Below, in pieces: positions 51,416 through 60,136 of a stretch of 64,000 bases of DNA. The position numbers were made by a program, and so were the translations under genes. How positions within the stretch are numbered: position 1 is the stretch's first letter; each line of letters opens with the position of its first letter. The stretch is from assembly GCF_029774175.1 (NCBI RefSeq), contig NZ_CP103834.1, forward strand, positions 1,188,501 to 1,252,500, in the 5' to 3' direction. Under the pieces are notes generated by a model. The model was not told the origin of the DNA and made no database searches. It was given only the letters and a program-made list of their open reading frames with translations. The stretch comes from Actinobacillus genomosp. 1 (GTDB lineage Bacteria; Pseudomonadota; Gammaproteobacteria; Enterobacterales; Pasteurellaceae).

Positions 51416-52864
51416 TTAGTGTCGGAACACTTTTACATTACTAAAGCCATTCTCTTTGAGATAAAGCGCTTGTAATTTGCTCATTACTCCACGTTGGCAA
51501 TAAAGTAAGTAGTTTTTCGATTGATCCAACGAAGCGAACTGGCTTGAAAGTTTATAGAACGGCATTAATTTTACTTCTACACCGTCCAAACTAAACGGTG
51601 CTTCATCGGTTTCTTCCGGGCTACGAATATCTAAAATAATATCGTTTTCCGTTAATTCGGAAGTAGTTTCAACCGACACAACCTCTTGTTCCGTTTGTTG
51701 AGCAATCTCACGAATATCGAGGAACTGTGCGTTTGCCACCGCTTGTTCCAACACTTCAAAATTGAAATGCCCCTCTTCTTCCACAATTTTGCTTTCAATC
51801 GCTTTCACCGTCGGATTTTTCGAGATGACGCCACAAAATTCCGGCATAGATTTAGCAATATCATCGGTGCCTATTTCTTTTGCCATGGCGATAATTTGTT
51901 CTTTATCGTGTGTGATTAACGGACGTAATACCAATGTATCGGACGCTTTGTCGATTAAACGTAAATTGGTTAAGGTTTGGCTTGAAACCTGACCTAACGC
52001 TTCGCCGGTTACGATCGCTTGAATATCGAAACGCTCGGCGATTTTACTTGCAGCACGCACCATCATACGTTTTAACACCACGCCCATTTGACCATTATCG
52101 ACTTTCTCTAAAATTTCGCCGACTACATTTTCAAAATTAATCGCCACAAAACGGACTTTGTGTGAAGTGCTGTAACGGCTCCAAATATGGTACGCCATTT
52201 GTTTTACACCGATTTCGTGCGCCGCACCGCCTAAATTAAAGAAGCAGTAATGTACACGTGAGCCACGACGAATCAGCATATAGCTTGATACGCCGGAATC
52301 GAATCCGCCGGAAATAAGTGATAATACATCTTCTTGCGTACCGATCGGATAACCGCCTAAACCTTCGTGACGAGCATTGATCAGCAACATTTTATCGCCG
52401 TCAATATCAATACGCACGGTTACATCCGGCTTGGTTAATTTCACACGAGCCGATTCAATATGTTGATTTAAACCGCCACCGACATATTTTTCTACGTCTA
52501 ACGAACGAAATTCGTGTTTACCTTTACGGCGAACACGCACGCAGAACGTTTTGCCTTCTAACTCATCACGTACTTTTGCCAAGGTATTTTCAAAAATATC
52601 GTGCATCGTCACAAACGGCATTTCTTCCACTTCTAAAATATGGTGAATACCCGGCGTACGTTTCAGTAATTCCAATACCAACGGCGCTTCTTCCGCCACT
52701 TTGGCACGCACTTCAATAAAGTCCCAGTTACGAATCACCGCTACATTTTCGGTTTCACGCAATAACACATTGCGGATATTGGAAGTCAAAATTTTGATAA
52801 AGCGTTTACGAACCGAATCGCTTTTAATCATAATTTCAGGGAAAAGTTTAATAATAAATTTCAT
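51416..52864 (-). CDS. thiI: tRNA 4-thiouridine synthetase ThiI with rhodanese domain
   Basis: This is a 482-residue ThiI. It has an N-terminal ferredoxin-like/THUMP domain, then a PP-loop ATPase (LSLISGGFDSGVSSYM near residue 180), and a C-terminal rhodanese domain with the active-site Cys in LLYCQRGVMSKLQ near 457. It transfers sulfur to U8 of tRNA and supplies the thiazole sulfur of thiamin. Length matches the enterobacterial form. It is monocistronic. Confidence 0.96.
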   Translation of the reverse strand: MKFIIKLFPEIMIKSDSVRKRFIKILTSNIRNVLLRETENVAVIRNWDFIEVRAKVAEEAPLVLELLKRTPGIHHILEVEEMPFVTMHDIFENTLAKVRDELEGKTFCVRVRRKGKHEFRSLDVEKYVGGGLNQHIESARVKLTKPDVTVRIDIDGDKMLLINARHEGLGGYPIGTQEDVLSLISGGFDSGVSSYMLIRRGSRVHYCFFNLGGAAHEIGVKQMAYHIWSRYSTSHKVRFVAINFENVVGEILEKVDNGQMGVVLKRMMVRAASKIAERFDIQAIVTGEALGQVSSQTLTNLRLIDKASDTLVLRPLITHDKEQIIAMAKEIGTDDIAKSMPEFCGVISKNPTVKAIESKIVEEEGHFNFEVLEQAVANAQFLDIREIAQQTEQEVVSVETTSELTENDIILDIRSPEETDEAPFSLDGVEVKLMPFYKLSSQFASLDQSKNYLLYCQRGVMSKLQALYLKENGFSNVKVFRH

Positions 52865-52967
52865 TTTTCGGTTTCACTACGGAAAATAAGTTGCCCAAAC
52901 AAGCGGTTAAATTTCGCTAAAAATTTGCAAATTTAACTGCTTTTCAGACAAGTATCAAAAAACAATT

Positions 52968-53023
52968 ACCACGGAAAGCACAGAATACACAGAAAATTCC
53001 GTGAACTCCGTGTTTTCCGTGGT
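52968..53023 (-). terminator. Large hairpin after purA
   Basis: ACCACGGAAA (52968) and TTTCCGTGGT (53014) close an imperfect hairpin containing inner CAC/GTG pairs. The reverse strand continues AATTGTTTTTTG. The sequence style (ACCACGGAAAGCACAGAATACACAG) recurs partly at 42352. Confidence 0.6.
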
Positions 53024-53051
53024 AAGAAAACAACTTAAAATTTAAACGAAA

Positions 53052-54350
53052 TTACGCCGCAAATGGGTCACGTAAGATCATTGTTTCCACACGATCCGGA
53101 CCAGTTGAAAGAATATCAACCGGCACACCAACAAGCTCTTCAATACGTTTGATGTAATCTAACGCCGCTTGTGGTAACTCTTCACGTTTAGTTACACGGA
53201 AGGTGTTTTCAGACCAGCCCGGCATTGTTTCGTAAATCGGCTCAACACCTTCCCAATCTTTCGCTGCCATCGGTGCGTATTCTACGATTTCACCATTTGG
53301 CATTTTATATGCGGTACAGATTTTTAACTCTTTGAAGCCGTCTAATACGTCTAATTTTGTCATACAAAAGCCTGAAATCGAGTTAATTTGTACTGCACGG
53401 CGTACAGCTACCGCATCAAACCAACCACAACGACGAGGACGACCGGTTACCGCACCGAACTCGTTACCTTTACGAGCGATTTCCGCCCCTACCTCATCAA
53501 ATAATTCCGTGGTGAACGGGCCGCTACCCACACGAGTACAGTATGCTTTGATGATACCTAATACGTAGTCAAGATTACGAGGACCAAAACCTGAACCGGT
53601 TGCAACACCGCCTGCCGTCGTATTTGAACTGGTTACAAACGGATATGTACCGTGGTCGATATCTAACATCGTACCTTGCGCACCTTCGAATAAAATATTC
53701 ACGCCGTCTTTGCGCGCTTGGTGAAGTAAAGTGGTTACGTCCGCCACCATACCTTTAATCACATCGGCAATCGCAAATACATCGTCTAAAGTTTTTTGGA
53801 AATCTACCGGTTCAACTTTATAGTAATGTACTAATTGGAAGTTGTAGTAATCCAAAATATCTTTTAATTTTTCAGCAAATGCTTCTTTATCAAATAAATC
53901 ACTCACACGTAAACCGCGACGAGCCACTTTATCTTCGTATGCCGGACCGATACCACGACCGGTTGTACCGATTTTATTTTTACCTAGTGCCGCTTCACGC
54001 GCGTGATCCATTGCAACATGGTAAGGAAGAATTAATGGGCAAGCTTCTGAAATTTTTAAACGCTCACGAACGTTAATACCACGTGCTTCTAATTCGCCCA
54101 TTTCTTTCATTAACGCATCCGGAGAAAGTACCACACCGTTACCGATTAAGCAGGTTACATTATCACGTAAAATACCGCTCGGAATAAGACGAAGAACAGT
54201 TTTTTCACCATTGATAATTAAGGTATGGCCCGCATTGTGACCGCCTTGATAACGAACCACGTATTTTACACGATCCGTTAATAAATCTACGATTTTACCT
54301 TTCCCTTCATCGCCCCACTGAGCGCCGAGAATAGCAACACTTTTACCCAT
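53052..54350 (-). CDS. purA: Adenylosuccinate synthetase
   Basis: This is a 432-residue enzyme joining IMP and aspartate with GTP, the first step from IMP to AMP. Motifs: WGDEGKGKIVD near residue 12, RYQGGHNAGHT near 34, GTTGRGIGPAYEDK near 128, and LFEGAQGTMLDIDHGTYPFVTSS. Start and length are standard. Unlike glyA and the two permeases in this window, no PurR box is visible in its 190-base upstream region. Confidence 0.97.
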   Translation of the reverse strand: MGKSVAILGAQWGDEGKGKIVDLLTDRVKYVVRYQGGHNAGHTLIINGEKTVLRLIPSGILRDNVTCLIGNGVVLSPDALMKEMGELEARGINVRERLKISEACPLILPYHVAMDHAREAALGKNKIGTTGRGIGPAYEDKVARRGLRVSDLFDKEAFAEKLKDILDYYNFQLVHYYKVEPVDFQKTLDDVFAIADVIKGMVADVTTLLHQARKDGVNILFEGAQGTMLDIDHGTYPFVTSSNTTAGGVATGSGFGPRNLDYVLGIIKAYCTRVGSGPFTTELFDEVGAEIARKGNEFGAVTGRPRRCGWFDAVAVRRAVQINSISGFCMTKLDVLDGFKELKICTAYKMPNGEIVEYAPMAAKDWEGVEPIYETMPGWSENTFRVTKREELPQAALDYIKRIEELVGVPVDILSTGPDRVETMILRDPFAA

Positions 54351-54504
54351 AGGAATTGCCTCTTTAGTTAGTTTTGAATTGAATTGGTATGCTCACTCCA
54401 AACATACAAACAACAAGCGGTTAAATTTTCTGAGAAATTTACTAAAAAACGGATAAATCCGACCGCTTGTTATGCTCTGTTTTCAGAGAGAAATAAAAAA
54501 GTTA

Positions 54505-54528
54505 AAGACCCGATATCGATCGGGTCTT
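54505..54528 (-). terminator. hflKC terminator
   Basis: AAGACCCGAT and ATCGGGTCTT form a 10-bp stem with a four-base loop. The reverse strand continues TAACTTTTTTATT. Confidence 0.88.
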
Positions 54529-54538
54529 ATAGATACAA

Positions 54539-55426
54539 TTATTTTGTCGGTGCTTTCATAAAGCGGAAGAACTCGCTGTCCGATTTAAGTAACATCATAT
54601 TGCTTTGATCTTTCGCAAAGCTGTTTTCGTATGCCTTTAAGCTACGTACGAAGCTATAAAACTCCGGCTCTTGGCTGAATGCGTCCGCATAAATTTTTGC
54701 AGCTAACGCATCGCCTTCACCGCGTAAAGTTTCAGAAGTTTTCTTCGCTTGCGCTTCAATCAGCACCACTTTCTTATCGACTTCGGCACGGATAATTTCC
54801 GCCTTTTCTTCACCTTGTGAACGGTGTTCGCTTGCAACTGCGGCACGTTCCGCGCGCATACGCTGATAAATTGAAGATGAAACTTCATTCGGTAAATTGA
54901 TCTGTTTTACACGAACATCGACCACTTCGATACCGAGTTTCTCGGCACCGTCATCGCCGTCATTTAATGCTTTTTGCGCACCCGCCATTAATTCGCCGCG
55001 AGAACCGGATACGATATCTTTAATCGTACGAGAACCGATCTCAGAACGTAAACGGTCACCGACTTTACGTTTTAACAGATCCGAAGCACGCTGAGCATCA
55101 CCACCGGTTGCCGTATAAAACTTACCGAAATCGCTGATACGCCATTTTACGTAAGAATCAACTAATAAGTCTTTTTTCTCAACCGTTACAAAGCGATCTT
55201 CTTGACCGTCTAAAATCTGAATACGCGCATCCAATACTTTCAAGTTATCAATAAACGGGGCTTTAAAGTGTAAGCCCGGCGCATAAACCACCACTTTTTG
55301 GTCTGCGTCACGATGCACTTTATTAAAGCGCAACATAATGCCACGATAACCTTCCGGTACGATCGTAATACAAGAAATCACCACAAAAGCAATGAGAGAT
55401 AAAATAGGTAATAAGAATTTACGCAT
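54539..55426 (-). CDS. hflC: FtsH protease modulator HflC
   Basis: This 295-residue SPFH/prohibitin-domain protein has an N-terminal membrane anchor (LLPILSLIAFVVISCITIVP). A band-7 domain follows with KAPFIDNLKVLDARIQILDG, and then a coiled-coil (RAERAAVASEHRSQGEEKAEIIRAEVDKKV). With HflK it forms a large inner-membrane cage around FtsH. It lies two bases after hflK. Confidence 0.95.
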   Translation of the reverse strand: MRKFLLPILSLIAFVVISCITIVPEGYRGIMLRFNKVHRDADQKVVVYAPGLHFKAPFIDNLKVLDARIQILDGQEDRFVTVEKKDLLVDSYVKWRISDFGKFYTATGGDAQRASDLLKRKVGDRLRSEIGSRTIKDIVSGSRGELMAGAQKALNDGDDGAEKLGIEVVDVRVKQINLPNEVSSSIYQRMRAERAAVASEHRSQGEEKAEIIRAEVDKKVVLIEAQAKKTSETLRGEGDALAAKIYADAFSQEPEFYSFVRSLKAYENSFAKDQSNMMLLKSDSEFFRFMKAPTK

Positions 55427-55428
55427 TT

Positions 55429-56619
55429 TTAAAATCTCCCCTTACGTACCGGTTCTTCTTGTGTACTTGCTCCGGAAGTTTGTGCCGGTTGTTGGATTAC
55501 TTGCGGTTGCTGAACGACGATTGGTGCCGTCTGTTTTACCGATTCGGAAGCGGTCGGTTTAGCCAATAATTTATCCATTGGTAATACGTTTAAGTTATTA
55601 CCGTTACCGTCCATAATCACTTTCGGCGTGTTTTTCATTACTTTTTCCATCGTTTCGATATATAAACGCTCACGCATTACTTTCGGTGCCGCTTTATATT
55701 CCGGTAAAAGTTTAGAGAAACGCTCTACTTCACCTTTCGCTTCCAATACGATTTGATCCTTATAAGCTGTCGCTTGTTCAACAATACGTTGTGCTTGACC
55801 ACGAGCAATCGGTTCACGACCGCGTGCGTAAGCCTCCGCTTCACGGATCAAACGCTGTTCGTCTTCTTGCGCTTTAATCGCATCATCAAACGCGTCTTTC
55901 ACCTCTTCCGGCGGACGTGCCGACTGGAAGTTTACATCGGTAACCAATAAACCCATATCATAGGTTTTGATAATATCACGCAAAGTTTGCCAAGTTTTTT
56001 CACGAACCGTCGCACGACCTGTCGTTAAAATATCGTCCATCGACATATGACCGATCACATAACGTAACGCACTATCGGTCGCTTGCTTTAAACTGTCATC
56101 CGCATCACGCACGCTAAACAGATATTTAGCCGGATCTTCGACACGGTACTGAACGGTCATTTCTACTTGAACCATATTTTCATCTTGCGTCAGCATTGAT
56201 CCGCTGGTTTTTAACTCGGAAACACGTTCGATATTGACCGGAATCACTTCATCGACAAAAGTCGGTTTCCAGTTTAAACCCGGCATAACAATATCGTTTA
56301 ACTTACCGAAGCGAGTAACGACACCGCGTTCCGCTTCTTTAACCGTATAAAAACCGGAAGCACCCCACACAATTACAGCAAAAATTGCGGCAAGCGGGAA
56401 TAATTTTCCAAAACTTTGCGGATGGCGAGAATTATTTCCCTTATTACCTCCACCCATTTTTTTCAATAGCGAGCTAAAAGCCTCCTCTAAATCCGGCGGC
56501 TCTTGGCGATTATTCTGTTTTTCAGGCTCCTGTTGAGACCCCTGCCCTTGTTGCTCAGGCTTTTTTTGACCCGGTTTACCCCACGGATCCTGCTGATTGC
56601 CTGACTCATTCCACGACAT
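55429..56619 (-). CDS. hflK: FtsH protease modulator HflK
   Basis: This is a 396-residue HflK with a Gly/Gln/Pro-rich cytoplasmic N terminus (MSWNESGNQQDPWGKPGQKK), a membrane helix near 75-95, and an SPFH domain (VVTRFGKLNDIVMPGLNWKPTFVDEV). A Gln/Pro-rich tail follows. The start at 56619 behind GGAG is preferred to the upstream in-frame one at 56631. It forms the hflKC operon with hflC. Confidence 0.95.
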   Translation of the reverse strand: MSWNESGNQQDPWGKPGQKKPEQQGQGSQQEPEKQNNRQEPPDLEEAFSSLLKKMGGGNKGNNSRHPQSFGKLFPLAAIFAVIVWGASGFYTVKEAERGVVTRFGKLNDIVMPGLNWKPTFVDEVIPVNIERVSELKTSGSMLTQDENMVQVEMTVQYRVEDPAKYLFSVRDADDSLKQATDSALRYVIGHMSMDDILTTGRATVREKTWQTLRDIIKTYDMGLLVTDVNFQSARPPEEVKDAFDDAIKAQEDEQRLIREAEAYARGREPIARGQAQRIVEQATAYKDQIVLEAKGEVERFSKLLPEYKAAPKVMRERLYIETMEKVMKNTPKVIMDGNGNNLNVLPMDKLLAKPTASESVKQTAPIVVQQPQVIQQPAQTSGASTQEEPVRKGRF

Positions 56620-56751
56620 AAATTTCTCCAAAATAAAAAATTTCTGTACGCCTATTTAAAATAACGTAACTTAGGGATTGTACCTATTTGCGCCTAATTT
56701 GGCTAGGCTTTATAGAACAAATAGCGGTCTTTTTTAACAATTTTTTTGCAA

Positions 56752-56779
56752 ATAAAAAGGGCGAGAAATTACCCGCCCT
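56752..56779 (-). terminator. trxA terminator
   Basis: AGGGCG (56758) and CGCCCT (56774) pair around a 10-base loop. The reverse strand continues TTTTTATTTGC. Confidence 0.82.
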
Positions 56780-56796
56780 CATTTATAAATTGAAGA

Positions 56797-57114
56797 TTAA
56801 AGTGCTTGTTCAACAAATGCGCTTAATTGTGATTTCGGTAATGCGCCGACTTGCGTTGCAACCACTTCACCGTTTTTGAAAAGAATTAATGTCGGGATTG
56901 AACGAATACCGAATTGTGCCGGAATTTGTTGGTTCTCATCCACGTTTACTTTTGCGATTTTCGCACGACCTGCGAACTCTTCCGATAATTCGTCTAAAAT
57001 TGGCGCAACCATACGGCAAGGACCACACCATGGTGCCCAAAAGTCTAATAATACCGGTACGTCTGATTTTAAAACTTCTTGTTCAAAAGTTGCGTCAGTC
57101 ACTTGTAAAGTCAT
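56797..57114 (-). CDS. trxA: Thioredoxin
   Basis: This is a 105-residue thioredoxin with the active site WAPWCGPCRM (residues ~28-37), the buried Asp region VPVLLDFWA, and the cis-proline in IRSIPTLILFKNGE. It is the general cytoplasmic disulfide reductant for ribonucleotide reductase and others. It has the normal length and is monocistronic, between hflK and a permease gene. Confidence 0.97.
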   Translation of the reverse strand: MTLQVTDATFEQEVLKSDVPVLLDFWAPWCGPCRMVAPILDELSEEFAGRAKIAKVNVDENQQIPAQFGIRSIPTLILFKNGEVVATQVGALPKSQLSAFVEQAL

Positions 57115-57140
57115 AATTTGTTTTCCTTATTAATAATTCG

Positions 57141-57168
57141 AAAAGAAAACGCCACTTAACCGTGGCGT
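57141..57168 (-). terminator. Terminator after the 57.3-kb permease gene
   Basis: ACGCCAC (57149) and GTGGCGT (57162) form a 7-bp stem with a 6-base loop. The reverse strand continues TTTCTTTTCG. Confidence 0.8.
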
Positions 57169-57249
57169 AAAGTTACTTCGTAAGATAAGGGTTAGTTTAC
57201 CGAATTTCAAGTAAGTTTTCCCAATTACTTCGATTATTGATTCTGATAT

Positions 57250-58542
57250 TTATTCTTTATCTTCCGGCAAAACTAAATTCAGAATAAGAGCCAATAAAGA
57301 GCCGACCGTGATGCCTGATCCGAATACTTCTTTAAAGAAACTCGGCAATTTATCTAATAATTCGGGACGAGTGGTTACCGCTAAACCGCAACCGATTGAA
57401 ATCGCAATAATTAAACCGTTACGTTTTGAACGTTCCACTTTATCCAACATTTGAATACCGGCGGCAATAATCATCGCAAACATCATTAAACCCGCACCGC
57501 CTAGCACAGGGCTAGGAATCGACACGATTAATGCGCCTAACCAAGGGAATACGCCGGCTAACACCAGCAATACGCCCATAATGGTTACCACATAACGACT
57601 TGCTACACCGGTTAGGGAAATCACCCCGATATTTTGCGCAAATGACGAGAACGGCGTAGTGGACATAATTGCCGCAAATGCGGAGCCTAAGCCGTCACAC
57701 AATACCCCACCGCGTAAATGCTTACCGGTAATTTCCGTTTGCGTTGCATTACCTAAAGCTAAGAAGTTACCGCTTGATTCGACAATCGTCACTAAATAAG
57801 CAATCGACATCCCGATAATCCCTGAAATCGGGAAAGCCAAACCGAAATGCAACGGCTGCGGAATCGCAAACGCATCTGCATTTTTTACCGCATCAAAGTT
57901 AATCCAACCTAGAGCTAACGCCACTACATAGCCGACCATCATACCGATTACAATCGCAGCCGCCGAGAAAATACCTTTGCCCCATTGCACTAAGATCACA
58001 ACCAGCACAAGTACAAAAGTCGCCATCGCAAGATTTGCTGGATCCGCATAATGCGGGTCACCTTTTTGGCCGCCGGCGAACCAATCCACTGCAACCGGAA
58101 TTAAGCTTAAACCGATCATCATCACCACTACGCCGGTCACGACAGGCGGGAATAATTTACGCACATACGGCATAAAGAAACTGCCGATAATCATCACTAA
58201 CGAACCGACTAACGATGCCCCCATAATACCGGCAACACCGTGTTCGCTAAAACCGATCGCAAGTGCCGCTGCAACGAAAGTAAAACTAGTTCCCATTACA
58301 CTCGGTAAACGTAAACCGATAGGCCCGATACCTTGGCATTGAATAATCGTCACAATACCTGAAACCAATAACGCCGCGTTTACCAACACAATCGTATCCG
58401 GTGTCGGAAGTTTTAACACATTACCGATAACAAGCGGAACGGCGATAATACCGCCGAGTGCAGCCAACAGATGTTGTGCCGCTAAAAGAAGGGTTAAGCC
58501 GAAAGGCGGTTTGGAATCAACGGGATAACGTAAATTTTGCAT
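57250..58542 (-). CDS. NCS2-family uracil/xanthine-type permease
   Basis: This is a 430-residue inner-membrane protein with about 14 hydrophobic segments. NCS2 signatures: LAAQHLLAALGGIIAVPLVIG near residue 20, GIGPIGLRLPSVMGTSFTFV, and the central ESSGNFLALGNATQTEI with SSFAQNIGVISLTGVASRYV. The sequence is closer to xanthine/urate permeases (XanP, UacT) than to UraA. The PurR box upstream supports a purine substrate. Exact specificity cannot be read from sequence. Confidence 0.87.
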   Translation of the reverse strand: MQNLRYPVDSKPPFGLTLLLAAQHLLAALGGIIAVPLVIGNVLKLPTPDTIVLVNAALLVSGIVTIIQCQGIGPIGLRLPSVMGTSFTFVAAALAIGFSEHGVAGIMGASLVGSLVMIIGSFFMPYVRKLFPPVVTGVVVMMIGLSLIPVAVDWFAGGQKGDPHYADPANLAMATFVLVLVVILVQWGKGIFSAAAIVIGMMVGYVVALALGWINFDAVKNADAFAIPQPLHFGLAFPISGIIGMSIAYLVTIVESSGNFLALGNATQTEITGKHLRGGVLCDGLGSAFAAIMSTTPFSSFAQNIGVISLTGVASRYVVTIMGVLLVLAGVFPWLGALIVSIPSPVLGGAGLMMFAMIIAAGIQMLDKVERSKRNGLIIAISIGCGLAVTTRPELLDKLPSFFKEVFGSGITVGSLLALILNLVLPEDKE

Positions 58543-58595
58543 AAATGCCTCAAATTAAAAAAATTGGGGCGAATTATACGCTTTTACATTCCGTT

Positions 58596-58611
58596 GCGCA
58601 AACGTTTGCCT
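58596..58611. promoter_or_regulatory. PurR operator upstream of the 57.3-kb permease gene
   Basis: GCGCAAACGTTTGCCT contains the perfect core GCAAACGTTTGC at 58598-58609 and fits the purine-repressor consensus. It lies 54 bases before the permease start on the reverse strand. Confidence 0.8.
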
Positions 58612-58703
58612 TTATTCCGAATAGCAAAAAATAAGCGGTTGGATTTACAAATTTCTCTGTAAATTCAACTGCTCTACTTCGTTTAAGTTATATTAACTTA
58701 AAA

Positions 58704-59855
58704 TTATAAACCTGCGCCGGCACGTAATGCTTCCGCTTTATCCGTTTGTTCCCATGGAAAGTGTTCACGACCGAAGTGACCGTAAGCCGCCGTTTCACGG
58801 TAGATCGGACGGATTAAATCTAACATTTTGATTAAGCCGTACGGACGTAAATCAAAGTTTTGATAGATCAATTTCACTAATGTTTCGTTTGAAACTTTAC
58901 CCGTACCGAAAGTTTCCACCATAATTGATGTCGGATCCGCCACACCAATTGCATAAGAAAGCTGGATTTCACAACGATCCGCTAAACCTGCCGCCACGAT
59001 ATTTTTTGCTACATAACGTGCTGCGTATGCTGCAGAACGGTCCACTTTTGACGGGTCTTTACCGGAAAACGCACCGCCACCGTGACGAGCTGCACCGCCG
59101 TAAGTATCTACGATAATTTTACGACCGGTTAAACCACAGTCACCCATCGGGCCGCCAATCACGAAACGACCGGTCGGGTTAATGAAGTATTTGGTGTTTT
59201 GGCTTAACCATTCGCTTGGTAATACCGGCTTGATGATTTCTTCCATCACGCCTTCCACTAAATCTTTTTGTGAAACGTGTTCAGCATGTTGAGTTGAAAG
59301 CACTACCGCATCAATCCCTACGATTTTGTTATTTTCGTAAGCGAAGGTTAATTGGCTTTTCGCATCCGGACGTAACCAGTCTAATTTGCCTGATTTACGT
59401 ACTTTCGCTTGTTGTTCCATTAAGCGGTGAGCGTAAGTAATCGGTGCCGGCATTAATACATCGGTTTCATTGGTTGCATAACCGAACATAATACCTTGGT
59501 CACCCGCACCTTGCTCTAACGGATCCGCACGGTCAACACCTTGGTTAATATCCGGAGATTGTTTACCAATCGCATTTAATACCGCACAAGAATGCGCATC
59601 AAAGCCCATATCCGAATGAGTATAGCCGATGTCGCAGATCACTTGACGGGTTAAGTTTTCGATATCCACCCATGCAGAAGTGGTGATTTCACCGCCGACT
59701 AACGCCATACCGGTTTTTACATACGTTTCGCACGCTACACGTGCTTTCGGGTCTTGTTTTAAAATTTCATCTAACACCGCATCCGAGATTTGGTCTGCAA
59801 TTTTATCCGGATGTCCTTCTGATACTGATTCTGAAGTAAATAAATTAATCGCCAT
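58704..59855 (-). CDS. metK: S-adenosylmethionine synthetase
   Basis: This is a 383-residue MetK making S-adenosylmethionine from methionine and ATP. Motifs: LFTSESVSEGHPDKIADQISDAVLD at the start, GAGDQGIMFGYA near 117, and GGGAFSGKDPSKVDRSAAY in the C-terminal half. The leader between promoter and start (about 110 bases) includes an uptake-signal hairpin at 59901-59944. The promoter carries tandem MetJ boxes. Confidence 0.97.
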   Translation of the reverse strand: MAINLFTSESVSEGHPDKIADQISDAVLDEILKQDPKARVACETYVKTGMALVGGEITTSAWVDIENLTRQVICDIGYTHSDMGFDAHSCAVLNAIGKQSPDINQGVDRADPLEQGAGDQGIMFGYATNETDVLMPAPITYAHRLMEQQAKVRKSGKLDWLRPDAKSQLTFAYENNKIVGIDAVVLSTQHAEHVSQKDLVEGVMEEIIKPVLPSEWLSQNTKYFINPTGRFVIGGPMGDCGLTGRKIIVDTYGGAARHGGGAFSGKDPSKVDRSAAYAARYVAKNIVAAGLADRCEIQLSYAIGVADPTSIMVETFGTGKVSNETLVKLIYQNFDLRPYGLIKMLDLIRPIYRETAAYGHFGREHFPWEQTDKAEALRAGAGL

Positions 59856-59961
59856 TGTTGTTACCTTTAATTCGTTGATTTATAACATTATATGCACTAG
59901 GCAAGCGGTCGAATTTTGCAAAAATCTTACAAATTTCGACCGCTCGTACCGAATTCTAATT

Positions 59962-60013
59962 AGCCGTTTTTCCGTCTAGACGGCTATAATAGACTTTTTT
60001 AGATGAGTGTCAA
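59962..60013 (-). promoter_or_regulatory. metK promoter with three tandem MetJ boxes
   Basis: On the reverse strand a perfect -35 TTGACA (60008-60013) and TATTAT (59986-59991) are 16 bases apart. Directly downstream, three 8-bp boxes lie in register: AGCCGTTT, TTCCGTCT and AGACGGCT (59962-59985), each resembling the met box AGACGTCT at five to seven positions. MetJ with S-adenosylmethionine binds such tandem boxes, so end-product repression of metK is expected. Confidence 0.75.
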
Positions 60014-60080
60014 ACCATTTATTCAAAAAAACGGCAATGTCTATAATTTTGATCAGGTCTTCATATAACTCATCCGAAAC

Positions 60081-60113
60081 AAAAAATGCTACTTGCTTTA
60101 GTCGAGTAGCATT
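60081..60113 (-). terminator. Terminator after the DUF1232 gene
   Basis: AATGCTACT (60085) and AGTAGCATT (60105) form a 9-bp stem with an 11-base loop. The reverse strand continues TTTTGTTTC. Confidence 0.85.
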
Positions 60114-60136
60114 AAGTTTCAACTATTTTTTAGCTA

